This document shows, in pieces, positions 8,876 to 18,405 of a stretch of DNA of 64,000 nt; position 1 is the first letter of the stretch; the number at the start of each line of letters is the position of its first letter. Below the pieces are notes generated by a model that was not told where the DNA came from, ran no database searches, and saw nothing but the letters and a program-made list of their open reading frames with translations. The stretch covers positions 41,342-105,341 of the forward strand of contig NZ_SRLD01000016.1 in NCBI RefSeq assembly GCF_004745955.1. Direction: 5' to 3'. Origin of the DNA: Hymenobacter elongatus. GTDB taxonomy: Bacteria > Bacteroidota > Bacteroidia > Cytophagales > Hymenobacteraceae. A program made the translations under genes and the position numbers.

Positions 8876-9073
8876 CTACCGGTTCAGAAATTCCTTTACC
8901 CTGGGATGCGTGAGCAGCTTGTACAGCATCAACAAGGAGCCTACGACTTTGAGCGTCATACCGACGATAAGCAGCTCACTGGCTCCTTCCCAGTGCGAGA
9001 TTTTGAACAGCGCACCCACAAAATCGGCGCATAGCCCCAGAACCAATAGGATAAGTGCATGCTTCGCTTTCAT
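8876..9073 (-). CDS. Small membrane protein, GldL N-terminus-like
   Basis: The 65-residue product (MKAKHALILLVLGLCADFVG...) has two hydrophobic segments separated by ALFKISHWEGASELLIVGM. The phrase K..HW.GA.ELLI.GM is like the first part of the gliding/T9SS motor protein GldL and of many short Bacteroidota membrane proteins. It lacks the long GldL tail, so I do not call it GldL. An upstream in-frame TTG exists, but ATG 9073 gives the better N-terminus. Inner membrane; function unknown. Confidence 0.65.
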   Translation of the reverse strand: MKAKHALILLVLGLCADFVGALFKISHWEGASELLIVGMTLKVVGSLLMLYKLLTHPRVKEFLNR

Positions 9074-9301
9074 AGAATAATAAAGCAAACCGATAAGTAG
9101 TCAGGCTAGAGGCAATATTGGGGCTTTTTTGTCAGCCAGCCACCACACCAGCCTCATTCATTTCAGAAAAGATGAGCTATTGAAATCTAGTGGGGCCGCT
9201 AGCTGGCGCGTGGGTCACAAATGCCCGCTCCCGGCCGTAGCGTCCCGCTTTCACTCTGCCGGGAAGCCGCCGTTTTTCATACAAACCTCAAATTTGGGCT
9301 G

Positions 9302-9309
9302 TAACTTTA
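9302..9309 (+). promoter_or_regulatory. Likely -7 box TAACTTTA upstream of the addB-like gene
   Basis: Seven of eight positions match TAnnTTTG, 19 bp before ATG 9329. Confidence 0.4.
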
Positions 9310-9328
9310 GGTCTTCTTAGCCGCTCGT

Positions 9329-12292
9329 ATGTCTATTATCGCCTCTACCCTACCCATCACAACCACCGATTCCTTCCTCTCCCAAGCCGCCCGCGACTTA
9401 ATCACGCGCTTTCCGGGCGCGGAGCTGTCGGATTTGGTCGTGGTGGTGCCCACGCGGCGGGCGGTGGTGTATCTGAAAAATGAGCTGAGCCTGGCCACTG
9501 AAGCCGGCTCGGCGGTGTGGAGCCCGCGCGTGGCGGCCATGGAAGACTACATGGTGGAACTGTCGGGGGTGCAGGTCGAAGAGCCCATTGCCCTGCAGCT
9601 GCTGCTCTTCGACATCCTGCGCGACATTGACCCCAAGCTCGATTTCGACCAGTTCGTGGGCTGGTCGGGGCTGCTGGTGCAGGATTTTTCCAACCTCGAC
9701 CAGAACCTGGCCTCGCCGGCCAAAGTCTTCGAGTACCTCACCCAAGCCAAAGCCCTGGAGCGCTGGGAGCTGGCCGCCACGCCCCCCGAAATCAGTACCA
9801 CGGCGGCCTACTTCCGCTTCTGGGACGACCTGGAAAAAGTGTACTGGCGTCTGCGCAAGCGCATGGAGCAGACGCACCTGGCATATCCTGGCCTGGCTTA
9901 CCGCCTGGCCGTGAACAAGGTGCAGAACCGCCTGGAGCACGACCAGGTGCTGCCCTACCACGTTTTTTTGGGCCTGGGCTCCCTTTCCCGGGCCGAGCAG
10001 CGGCTGATTCAGTTGCTGCTGAAGGAAAACCGCGCCGAGGTGCGCTTCGACGGCGACGCGTTTTACCTCGAAACCGACTCGCCCAACCGCGCCGGCCAGC
10101 ACCTGCGCCAGTACCGCAAAAACTGGGAGCTGCCGGCCGAAGCCTTCGGCGACACCGGTACCGGCCTGCCCAATCTGCTGCGGACGCTGGAGCGCGAAAT
10201 TCAGTTTGTGGGCGTGGCCAATGCCAGCATGCAGGGCAAAGTAGCGGGCCAGCTGCTGGCCGCGTCGCGCCGCGAAAATCCGGCCGCCAAAGTGGCCATC
10301 GTGCTGCCCGACGAAACGCTGCTGCTGCCCGTGCTGCACGGGTTGCCGCCCGAGGCAGTGCCCGAATACAACGTGACGATGGGTCTGAGCTTCCAGAGCA
10401 CGCCGTTGTTCAACCTCGTGGATCTGCTGTTCGAAGTGCACCTGACCGGCATTCGGGAGGGCAGCCCCGAAACCGGCTACGGCGTGCCGCGCTACCACCA
10501 TCTGGCCGTCACGAAGCTGCTGGGCCACCCGTTTTTGCGCCGCTACCAGCAGTGGCTCGACAAGCAGCCCGAGACGCAGTACCACGGCCTGCTCGACAAA
10601 ATCTGCCAGCAGATCGTGAAGCGCAACGCCGTGCTGCTGCCCGCCGCCGAGCTGCTCGACATCGGCCAGCAGCACCCGCTGGTGGAGGCCCTGTTTGCTA
10701 CCTGGGACACCTGCGACGATATTATTGCGGCCTGCTACACGCTCATTGATCTACTCAAAAAGGCCTACCAGGATCAACATTCGGCCATCGAGGCGGAATA
10801 TCTGTACCTGTTTTTCACCTTGGTGAAGCGTCTCGACTCGGTGTTCGACTGCCGGGAGCAGCGGCTGTCGGTGCGTTCGTTCCGGCGGTTTCTCTACGAG
10901 CAGATGACGCGTACTCGTCTGCCGTTCAGCGGTGAGCCCATTGCCGATGTGCAGGTGATGGGCTTGCTGGAAACCCGCGCCCTGGATTTCGACCACGTCA
11001 TTATTCTGAGCTGCAACGAGCGGGTGCTGCCGGCGCCCAAAAACAACTCGTCGCTGTTTCCCTACGACGTGCTCACGCAGTTCAAGATGCCGACGTACGC
11101 CGACCACGAAGCGGCCACGGCGCACCAGTTTTGGCGGCTGCTGCAGCGCGCCCGCCGCGTAGACCTGCTGCACGTGCTGCCCGGCGGCGACGGAGCCCGC
11201 ACCGGCGAGCGAAGCCGGTTTCTGCTCCAGATTGAGAATGATCTGTTGCCGCAAAGCCCCAACCTGACCCTGCGCACCCTCACGGCCAGCGTGCTGGACG
11301 ACGCGCCCGACACGGCCCGGCGCGAGTACGGCGGGGATTTGGTGCTCGAAAAAGACCCCGAAATGCTGGCCGCCCTGCGTGGCGTGCTGGAGCGCGGCCT
11401 TTCGCCCTCGGCCCTGAATCAGTACCTGAACTGCTCGCTCCAATTCTATTTCGCCCGCATTGCCAAGTTTCAGGAGGCCGACGAGGTGGAGGAAAAGCTG
11501 GGGGCCGACAGCTTCGGCACGGTGGTACACGAAACCCTGGAAACACTCTTCACGCCGTTTGTGGAGGCCCAGAAGGCCATAACCGCCGAGGATATTCCGG
11601 TGCTGGTGCGCCTGATTCCGCAGGAGCTGGAGCGGGCCCTGCGCCACGAGCAGGACGAGCGCCACGCCCGCCCCGACGAGGGCCTGAACCATGTGCTGGG
11701 CCAGGTAGCGGCCCAGCTGGTGCGCCGCTACCTGGAAGGCCTGCTCGAAACGCCCGGCGCATTGCCCCTGCGCGTGGTAGCGCTGGAAAAGATTCTCGAC
11801 TCGAAAGTGCCGGTGCAGCTGGCCACGGGTGAAACGCTGGACATGATTGTCTTCGGCTACACCGACCGCCTCGACGAGCTGCCCGACGGCCGCCTGCGCG
11901 TGGTGGACTACAAAACCGGCCTGGTGCAGCCCTACGACCTGAAGCTGCAAAAGCGCGGCGACGATGCCGCCGCCGCCACCCAGCGCCTGCTCTCCGACGT
12001 GACGTCCTCGGCCGATAAAGTGCGGCAGCTCTGGCTCTACCGCTTCATGCTGGAACGAGCTGGTCGCCCCGCCGCCGATGCCGCCATCATTTCCCTGCGC
12101 AACCTCAGTGCCGGCCCCATGACGGCCGAAATGGGCTTTCTGACCGAAGACGGCTCCTCGTTCGTGGCCAAAGGCGAAGCGCTGCTGGCCCAGTTCGCCC
12201 AGAAAATAATGAACCCCGCCGAGCCCATCCGCAAGACCGACGACCTGGAGCGGTGCCAGTACTGTCCCTACCGGGGCATTTGCGCGCGGTAG
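9329..12292 (+). CDS. addB: AddB-like helicase/nuclease subunit with PD-(D/E)XK domain and Fe-S cysteines
   Basis: This 987-residue protein opens with a degenerate helicase-like region (LVVVVPTRRAVVYLKNEL near residue 33). It ends in a RecB-type nuclease: ALNQYLNCSLQFYFARI near 696, GTVVHETLE near 730, and the intact catalytic VVDYKTG near 860. The Cys at about 701 together with CQYCPYRGIC at the C-terminus form the C-x(n)-CxxC-x5-C pattern that holds a 4Fe-4S cluster in AddB. It is the expected partner of the helicase at 3010, with which it would process double-strand breaks. The two are separated by unrelated genes, so they are not one operon. Confidence 0.87.
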   Translation: MSIIASTLPITTTDSFLSQAARDLITRFPGAELSDLVVVVPTRRAVVYLKNELSLATEAGSAVWSPRVAAMEDYMVELSGVQVEEPIALQLLLFDILRDIDPKLDFDQFVGWSGLLVQDFSNLDQNLASPAKVFEYLTQAKALERWELAATPPEISTTAAYFRFWDDLEKVYWRLRKRMEQTHLAYPGLAYRLAVNKVQNRLEHDQVLPYHVFLGLGSLSRAEQRLIQLLLKENRAEVRFDGDAFYLETDSPNRAGQHLRQYRKNWELPAEAFGDTGTGLPNLLRTLEREIQFVGVANASMQGKVAGQLLAASRRENPAAKVAIVLPDETLLLPVLHGLPPEAVPEYNVTMGLSFQSTPLFNLVDLLFEVHLTGIREGSPETGYGVPRYHHLAVTKLLGHPFLRRYQQWLDKQPETQYHGLLDKICQQIVKRNAVLLPAAELLDIGQQHPLVEALFATWDTCDDIIAACYTLIDLLKKAYQDQHSAIEAEYLYLFFTLVKRLDSVFDCREQRLSVRSFRRFLYEQMTRTRLPFSGEPIADVQVMGLLETRALDFDHVIILSCNERVLPAPKNNSSLFPYDVLTQFKMPTYADHEAATAHQFWRLLQRARRVDLLHVLPGGDGARTGERSRFLLQIENDLLPQSPNLTLRTLTASVLDDAPDTARREYGGDLVLEKDPEMLAALRGVLERGLSPSALNQYLNCSLQFYFARIAKFQEADEVEEKLGADSFGTVVHETLETLFTPFVEAQKAITAEDIPVLVRLIPQELERALRHEQDERHARPDEGLNHVLGQVAAQLVRRYLEGLLETPGALPLRVVALEKILDSKVPVQLATGETLDMIVFGYTDRLDELPDGRLRVVDYKTGLVQPYDLKLQKRGDDAAAATQRLLSDVTSSADKVRQLWLYRFMLERAGRPAADAAIISLRNLSAGPMTAEMGFLTEDGSSFVAKGEALLAQFAQKIMNPAEPIRKTDDLERCQYCPYRGICAR

Positions 12293-12304
12293 CTTTTTGA
12301 CCGC

Positions 12305-12374
12305 TGTTGTATCGTCTCTCATCCTGAGCAGAGCGAAGGACCTTCCTCTGCTCAGGATGAGAGACGATACAACA
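12305..12374. repeat. Perfect palindromic element, 27-bp arms
   Basis: Arms 12305-12331 and 12348-12374 are perfect inverted repeats; the left begins TGTTGTATCGTCTCTCATCC. The loop carries GCGAAGGACC. The core ATCCTGAGC..GCGAAGGAC is a sister variant of the ATGCTGAGC..GTCGAAGC type. It lies just past the addB-like stop, so it could also act as a terminator. Confidence 0.85.
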
Positions 12375-12412
12375 GACGAAGTCAGCCAGCAGGTTAGCTC
12401 CGGTAGGAATAC

Positions 12413-12420
12413 TACTTTTG
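12413..12420 (+). promoter_or_regulatory. -7 box TACTTTTG upstream of the cytosine deaminase gene
   Basis: Exact match to TAnnTTTG, 40 bp before ATG 12461 and downstream of the palindromic element. Confidence 0.55.
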
Positions 12421-12460
12421 CCTGCGTCACCTCTCTACTTTCTCACAAAAAAGAAATATC

Positions 12461-12895
12461 ATGGACGAATTTATGCAGGCCGCCATCGACGAGGCGCGCC
12501 AGGGCCGTCAGGAAGGCGGTATTCCAATTGGCTCGGTACTGGTGCGCGACGGCAAAATCGTGGCCCGTGGGCGCAACAAGCGTGTGCAGGAAGACAACCC
12601 GATTAAGCACGGCGAAATGGACTGCCTCTTCAACGCCGGCCGTCAGCACAGCTACCGCGACACCGTGATTTATACCACCCTGATGCCCTGCTACATGTGT
12701 GCCGGCACCATCGTGCAGTTCAAGATTCCGAAGGTGATGGTGGGCGAGTCGCGCACGTTTGGCGAGTCGCGGGCCTTTCTGGAAAGCCACGGCGTGGAAG
12801 TCGTCGACCTGAATCTGGACGAGTGCGTGCAGATGATGGCCGAGTTTATCGAAGCCGAGCCCACGCTCTGGAACGAGGATATTATGGAGCTGTAA
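12461..12895 (+). CDS. Nucleoside/cytosine deaminase, closest in pattern to fungal FCY1
   Basis: The 144-residue protein has the zinc deaminase motifs KHGEMDC (H-x-E, near residue 51) and TLMPCYMCAGT (PCxxC, near 77). Its C-terminus (VGESRTF..., HGVEVVDL, then FIEAEPTLWNEDI) follows the layout of yeast cytosine deaminase, whose tail has F-I-x-E-x-P-x-x-W-x-E-D-I. It would convert cytosine to uracil or act on a related base in pyrimidine salvage. Such fungal-type enzymes are distinct from bacterial CodA, which is an amidohydrolase. Tad-type tRNA deaminase is less likely because of the C-terminus. Confidence 0.85.
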   Translation: MDEFMQAAIDEARQGRQEGGIPIGSVLVRDGKIVARGRNKRVQEDNPIKHGEMDCLFNAGRQHSYRDTVIYTTLMPCYMCAGTIVQFKIPKVMVGESRTFGESRAFLESHGVEVVDLNLDECVQMMAEFIEAEPTLWNEDIMEL

Positions 12896-12984
12896 GCACT
12901 AACCTACGCTGCCTAGTCGGCCCACTCCGGCCCGCCACATCATTATGTGGACCGGAGTGGACCGCTTCTGTTCCCGGCAGACAC

Positions 12985-12992
12985 TACCTTTG
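12985..12992 (+). promoter_or_regulatory. -7 box TACCTTTG four bases before a start codon
   Basis: An exact TAnnTTTG lies at 12985-12992 and the ATG of the next gene is at 12997. The expected transcription start would fall on or next to the ATG, implying a leaderless mRNA. Confidence 0.5.
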
Positions 12993-12996
12993 CCGT

Positions 12997-13305
12997 ATGA
13001 CCGATGCCACGCCGCTTTCCGCCTCCAAAAAATGCCCGCATTGTGGGTTTTGGTCACCGTGGCAGCAGCAGTCGGACGATGCCTGCCAGCGGTGCGGCCA
13101 GCTACTGGACCCCGTGCGCAACCGCAGTGAGCAGGCCCGGGAAAAGGAGGCCCAGGCACCGCTGCCCCAGTTCCTGCTGATTGAGCTTAAGCCCGAAGAT
13201 GGCCCGATAACGCGGTTTTTCAAGCACATTGCGCGGGGCGGACAGCTGGCTTTCGCCGCCACGGTTTCATTTATCCTGTGGGTAATCACGCTATTGGTAG
13301 GCTAA
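12997..13305 (+). CDS. Small zinc-ribbon membrane protein
   Basis: The product is 102 residues. Residues 13-40 hold two CxxC knuckles (CPHCGFWSPW, then CQRCG), forming a zinc ribbon. A C-terminal hydrophobic segment (FAATVSFILWVITLLVG) anchors it in the membrane. No enzyme motif is present. A longer frame from 12697 reads through the deaminase gene and was rejected; ATG 12997 directly follows a -7 box. The next gene begins about 9 bp after its stop, suggesting an operon. Confidence 0.7.
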   Translation: MTDATPLSASKKCPHCGFWSPWQQQSDDACQRCGQLLDPVRNRSEQAREKEAQAPLPQFLLIELKPEDGPITRFFKHIARGGQLAFAATVSFILWVITLLVG

Positions 13306-13313
13306 GAACAAGC

Positions 13314-13676
13314 GTGCCGCGCGAGTTTCGCCGCCCGGCATTCTGGCTGCCGCTGCTCACGTATCTGCTGTATCAGCTGAACGCCCGCTTCGGCCACTGG
13401 CCGCTGCCGCCGCTGCTCACGGCCTACCTCTCCGATTTGCTGGCCCTGCCCGTTATTCTGACCGTGGCCGTGGTGGTGCAACGGCGCTGGGTGCAGCGCA
13501 ACCCGCTCTTTAGGCTTCCCGATTCCTGGCTGGTGGGGGCTTGGCTGTACGTTTCTCTGTGGTTTGAGCTGGCGTTGCCCCTGCTTTCTGCTCGGCACAC
13601 CGCCGACTTGCTCGATGTAGCGGCCTATGGCCTGGGAACCCTGTTTTTCCGATGGTGCCTGAACCGCCCGGCTTGA
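13314..13676 (+). CDS. Small multi-pass membrane protein
   Basis: The product (120 residues from GTG 13314) has about four hydrophobic segments (FWLPLLTYLLYQL, LLALPVILTVAVVV, SWLVGAWLYVSLWFEL and a final short one). I recognise no family. The start is uncertain: GTG 13278 would overlap the upstream gene, while GTG 13314 lies 9 bp after its stop. It is probably co-transcribed with the zinc-ribbon gene. Confidence 0.6.
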   Translation: MPREFRRPAFWLPLLTYLLYQLNARFGHWPLPPLLTAYLSDLLALPVILTVAVVVQRRWVQRNPLFRLPDSWLVGAWLYVSLWFELALPLLSARHTADLLDVAAYGLGTLFFRWCLNRPA

Positions 13677-13773
13677 GGTGCTGCGAACCTTGCCTTGCGG
13701 GTGGCTCGTACAAGCTGGCTTGGGTCTTTCCTGGTAGTTGCCGGGCCGGACCAGCTAAACCTAACCCCGGAGT

Positions 13774-14601
13774 ATGTTGACCGATCTGCAGCGCGTTCTG
13801 AATACCTACTGGCAACAATTCCTGTATATCTCGCCCAAGCTGCTGATTGCCGTTGTGGTGCTGCTGCTGGCTCTGTTGATTGCCAAGCGACTTAGCAGCC
13901 TGCTCGGCGGCAAGCTGCGGGCCAAATCGCACGACCCGCTGATGGCCGACTTTCTGACCCGCTTCAGCAAGTGGGCCCTGATTCTGGCCGGCGTAGTGCT
14001 GGCCATGGAAGTCGTGGGGCTCTACACGATGGTGGGCGGCCTGCTGGCTGGGGCGGGCTTGTCGGCCTTTATTGTGGGTTTTGCCCTGAAGGATATTGCC
14101 GAAAACTTCCTGGCCGGCGTCGTCCTGGCCTTCAACCGCCCTTTCCGCATTCATGATACGGTGCAGATCAAGGACCTGATTGGCAAGGTGGAAGACCTCA
14201 GCTTGCGCACGACACTGATCAAAACCTTCGACGGCAAGCATATCTTTCTGCCCAATGCCATGGTGCTGCGCGAGCCGCTCATCAACTATACCCGCGACGG
14301 CTACATCCGGCAGGATTTCCTGACTACGGTCGAATTGGGCCCCGATGGCAACTCCCAGCACGCCGCCGACCTGCTGCTGCACTACGTACGGGCCAACCAA
14401 CACGTGGAGTCGGGAGAGCCGCACACGCCCTATGTTATTCTGGAGAAAGCCGGTGCGACTACCGCCGATCTGCGCACGTATTTCTGGACCTATTCCGAGG
14501 ACTACCGCCGGGGCACGCTGGAGTTGAAAAGTGAGCTGATGCGGGGCGTCAAAGACCGGCTGTCCGAGCAGAGCTACAGCGTACAAACCGTAGCGCAATA
14601 G
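13774..14601 (+). CDS. Small-conductance mechanosensitive channel, MscS family
   Basis: The 275-residue protein begins with an amphipathic stretch and a hydrophobic segment (LLIAVVVLLLALLIAKRL), then two more. The pore helix is the Gly/Ala-rich AGAGLSAFIVGFALKDIAEN, and the beta domain starts with RPFRIHDTVQIKDLIGKVED and a LPNAMVL segment. These are the MscS hallmarks. Family members form heptameric inner-membrane valves that open on membrane tension during osmotic downshock. A second, different MscS protein is at 47248. Start ATG 13774 is supported by the N-terminal pattern. Confidence 0.92.
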   Translation: MLTDLQRVLNTYWQQFLYISPKLLIAVVVLLLALLIAKRLSSLLGGKLRAKSHDPLMADFLTRFSKWALILAGVVLAMEVVGLYTMVGGLLAGAGLSAFIVGFALKDIAENFLAGVVLAFNRPFRIHDTVQIKDLIGKVEDLSLRTTLIKTFDGKHIFLPNAMVLREPLINYTRDGYIRQDFLTTVELGPDGNSQHAADLLLHYVRANQHVESGEPHTPYVILEKAGATTADLRTYFWTYSEDYRRGTLELKSELMRGVKDRLSEQSYSVQTVAQ

Positions 14602-14711
14602 TTTTTTTCGGGATATTCGGCCCGTCAATACCTGTTTTTTACTATCATGCGTTGAGGTAGAATAGCCGTGCTACGGCCCGCTGGCCCCGGTTAGTTTCTG
14701 TTTCCTGTCTA

Positions 14712-16490
<1,779 letters not shown>

Positions 16491-16598
16491 TGGAACACCC
16501 TTGTGCAGGGCCGTTTTCCTGTATGCTTCGTGCTTACCAGATGTCGTGCTTACTGCTACGCTGCGTCCGCAAAAACCAGTGCCGTACCTTGCAGCCTG

Positions 16599-17831
16599 AT
16601 GGCAACTGAACGTATGGGGTCCTTTATTGCCGTGGTGGGCGGCGGCCCGGCGGGCCTGCTGGCTGCGCAGCACCTAGCCGAAGCCGGCCACCAGGTAGTC
16701 GTGTACGACGCGCAGCCGACGGTGGGGCGCAAGTTTCTGGTGGCGGGCCACGGCGGCTTCAACCTGACCAACGCCGAGCCTCTCCCCGATTTTGAACAGC
16801 GCTACGGCTCCCGCCAAGCCAGCTTTCAGCGCTACCTACGGCACTTTTCGCCCCACGACCTGCGCCACTGGCTGCACACGCTGGGCATCGAAACCTTCGT
16901 GGGTACCAGCGGCCGCATATTTCCGACGGCCGCCCACAAGCCCGCGCAGGTGCTGCGCGCCTGGCTGAGCCGCCTGGAAGCGCTGGGCGTAGGCATTCGG
17001 GTGCGGCACCGCTGGCTGGGATTCACGCCCGACAATGGCTTACGGCTGCGCGACGATGCGACGGGACAAGAGCTGGTAGTGCACCCGCAGGCCACCATTC
17101 TGGCGCTGGGCGGATCCAGCTGGACCAAAACCGGCTCCGATGGCCAGTGGACCACCGCCCTGACCACCAGCGGGGTGCGCTGCGTGCCCTTCGAGCCAGC
17201 CAACTGTGGAGCAGAAGTGACGTGGTCGGCTTTTTTCCGGGACAAAGTGGGCCGCGTGCCGCTCAAGAACATTGCCCTGACCTGCGGCCTCCACACCGTG
17301 CGGGGTGAGCTGATGCTGACCGATTACGGGCTCGAAGGCACACCGGTATACGCCCTTACTCCCGCCTTGCGGGCCGCCCTGGCCACTGAAGCGCCGGCCG
17401 TGCTGCTGTTGAACCTGAAGCCTGACCTCTCGGCTGCTCACCTGCTGGAGAAGCTGCGCCAACCGCGCAACGGCAAGTCCCTGGCCGTTTATCTGGACAA
17501 AACGCTCCGCCTGGGTGCGCCCGTGCCCACGCTGCTGCGGGAGCTAGGGCCCGCCACGGCCGGTGACTCGCCCGGAACGCTGGCCGCGCTGTTGCAGCGG
17601 CTGCCCATTCCGGTGCGGGGACTGCGGCCGTTGGACGAAGCCATTTCCACGGCGGGCGGCGTAGCCTGGGACGAGCTGGATGAGAACCTGATGCTGGCGC
17701 GCCGGCCGGGAGTTTTCGTGGCGGGTGAGATGCTGGACTGGGAGGCTCCTACCGGCGGCTACCTGCTGCAGGGCTGCCTGAGCACCGGGGCCTGGGCTGC
17801 GCACGGCGCGCACCAGTGGCTGGCACGCTAA
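16599..17831 (+). CDS. HI0933/BaiN-family NAD(P)/FAD-dependent flavoprotein
   Basis: From ATG 16599 the protein has 410 residues. It starts with the FAD-binding Rossmann motif FIAVVGGGPAGLLAAQHLAE and shortly after has the family signature VGRKFLVAGHGGFNLTN. Near the C-terminus there is an ISTAGGVAWDEL segment and the FAD-closing VFVAGEMLDWEAPTGGYLLQ. This is the HI0933-like family (TIGR03862 branch), flavin oxidoreductases of mostly unknown substrate. ATG 16614 is an alternative start; the open frame before 16599 lacks similarity and is rejected. Confidence 0.87.
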   Translation: MATERMGSFIAVVGGGPAGLLAAQHLAEAGHQVVVYDAQPTVGRKFLVAGHGGFNLTNAEPLPDFEQRYGSRQASFQRYLRHFSPHDLRHWLHTLGIETFVGTSGRIFPTAAHKPAQVLRAWLSRLEALGVGIRVRHRWLGFTPDNGLRLRDDATGQELVVHPQATILALGGSSWTKTGSDGQWTTALTTSGVRCVPFEPANCGAEVTWSAFFRDKVGRVPLKNIALTCGLHTVRGELMLTDYGLEGTPVYALTPALRAALATEAPAVLLLNLKPDLSAAHLLEKLRQPRNGKSLAVYLDKTLRLGAPVPTLLRELGPATAGDSPGTLAALLQRLPIPVRGLRPLDEAISTAGGVAWDELDENLMLARRPGVFVAGEMLDWEAPTGGYLLQGCLSTGAWAAHGAHQWLAR

Positions 17832-17896
17832 GCCCACGTTATTCATTTGTTCAGGCGCTCATGCTTCCGCCTACGGCGCACCGCGCTGACTTACGC

Positions 17897-18163
17897 TTAT
17901 TCCTGATCCTCTATTTTTACGCTCTTGGCTTTTTCCTCCGCAGAAGCCAGAATGGCTTTGGCCTCGGCCAGCAGTTGATACCCACGGTCCATTTCCTTGC
18001 GGTAGAGCAAGGCAAACAGGATAAAGAACGAGACGATAGGCAACACACACCCCAGCACAAACCATAGCCAGAACGAGCGGCCATAGCTATAGGCGCAGTA
18101 GCCGGTGGTGAGCGGCAGAAAGGATAAGGCGCAGAAGAAGGCCAGCAGTATATCGATGAACAT
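17897..18163 (-). CDS. Small two-pass membrane protein
   Basis: The 88-residue product has two hydrophobic segments (MFIDILLAFFCALSFLPLTT and FWLWFVLGCVLPIVSFFILF) and a charged C-terminal helix (AEAKAILASAEEKAKSVK). The layout suggests an inner-membrane protein with a cytoplasmic tail. No family recognised. It is divergent from the DAC-domain gene at 18406. Confidence 0.65.
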   Translation of the reverse strand: MFIDILLAFFCALSFLPLTTGYCAYSYGRSFWLWFVLGCVLPIVSFFILFALLYRKEMDRGYQLLAEAKAILASAEEKAKSVKIEDQE

Positions 18164-18405
18164 AACGGTAGCCGTCAGGCGCTGACCACGAGTAGGCGCG
18201 GGTGTACTGGGTTTCCTAAGTTACGCTTCTGCGGCCCGATTGACAAGGGAAAGCAGGCCTTTTTATACCTTGTCTAACCTTGTGGCGCGGTAGATGTTGG
18301 GCAAAGCAGGCAGAATCTTACGCCGCCCAGCCGTTACCTTCGGGGCCGTTTTCCCGTACCTTCCGCCATACGCCCCTTCCTCTCGCTCGTTTGCCCCGCC
18401 CCCGA

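Noticed and set aside
10751..12430. 559-residue minus-strand frame opposite the addB-like gene
   Set aside because: Antisense shadow; the plus strand has nuclease and Fe-S motifs.
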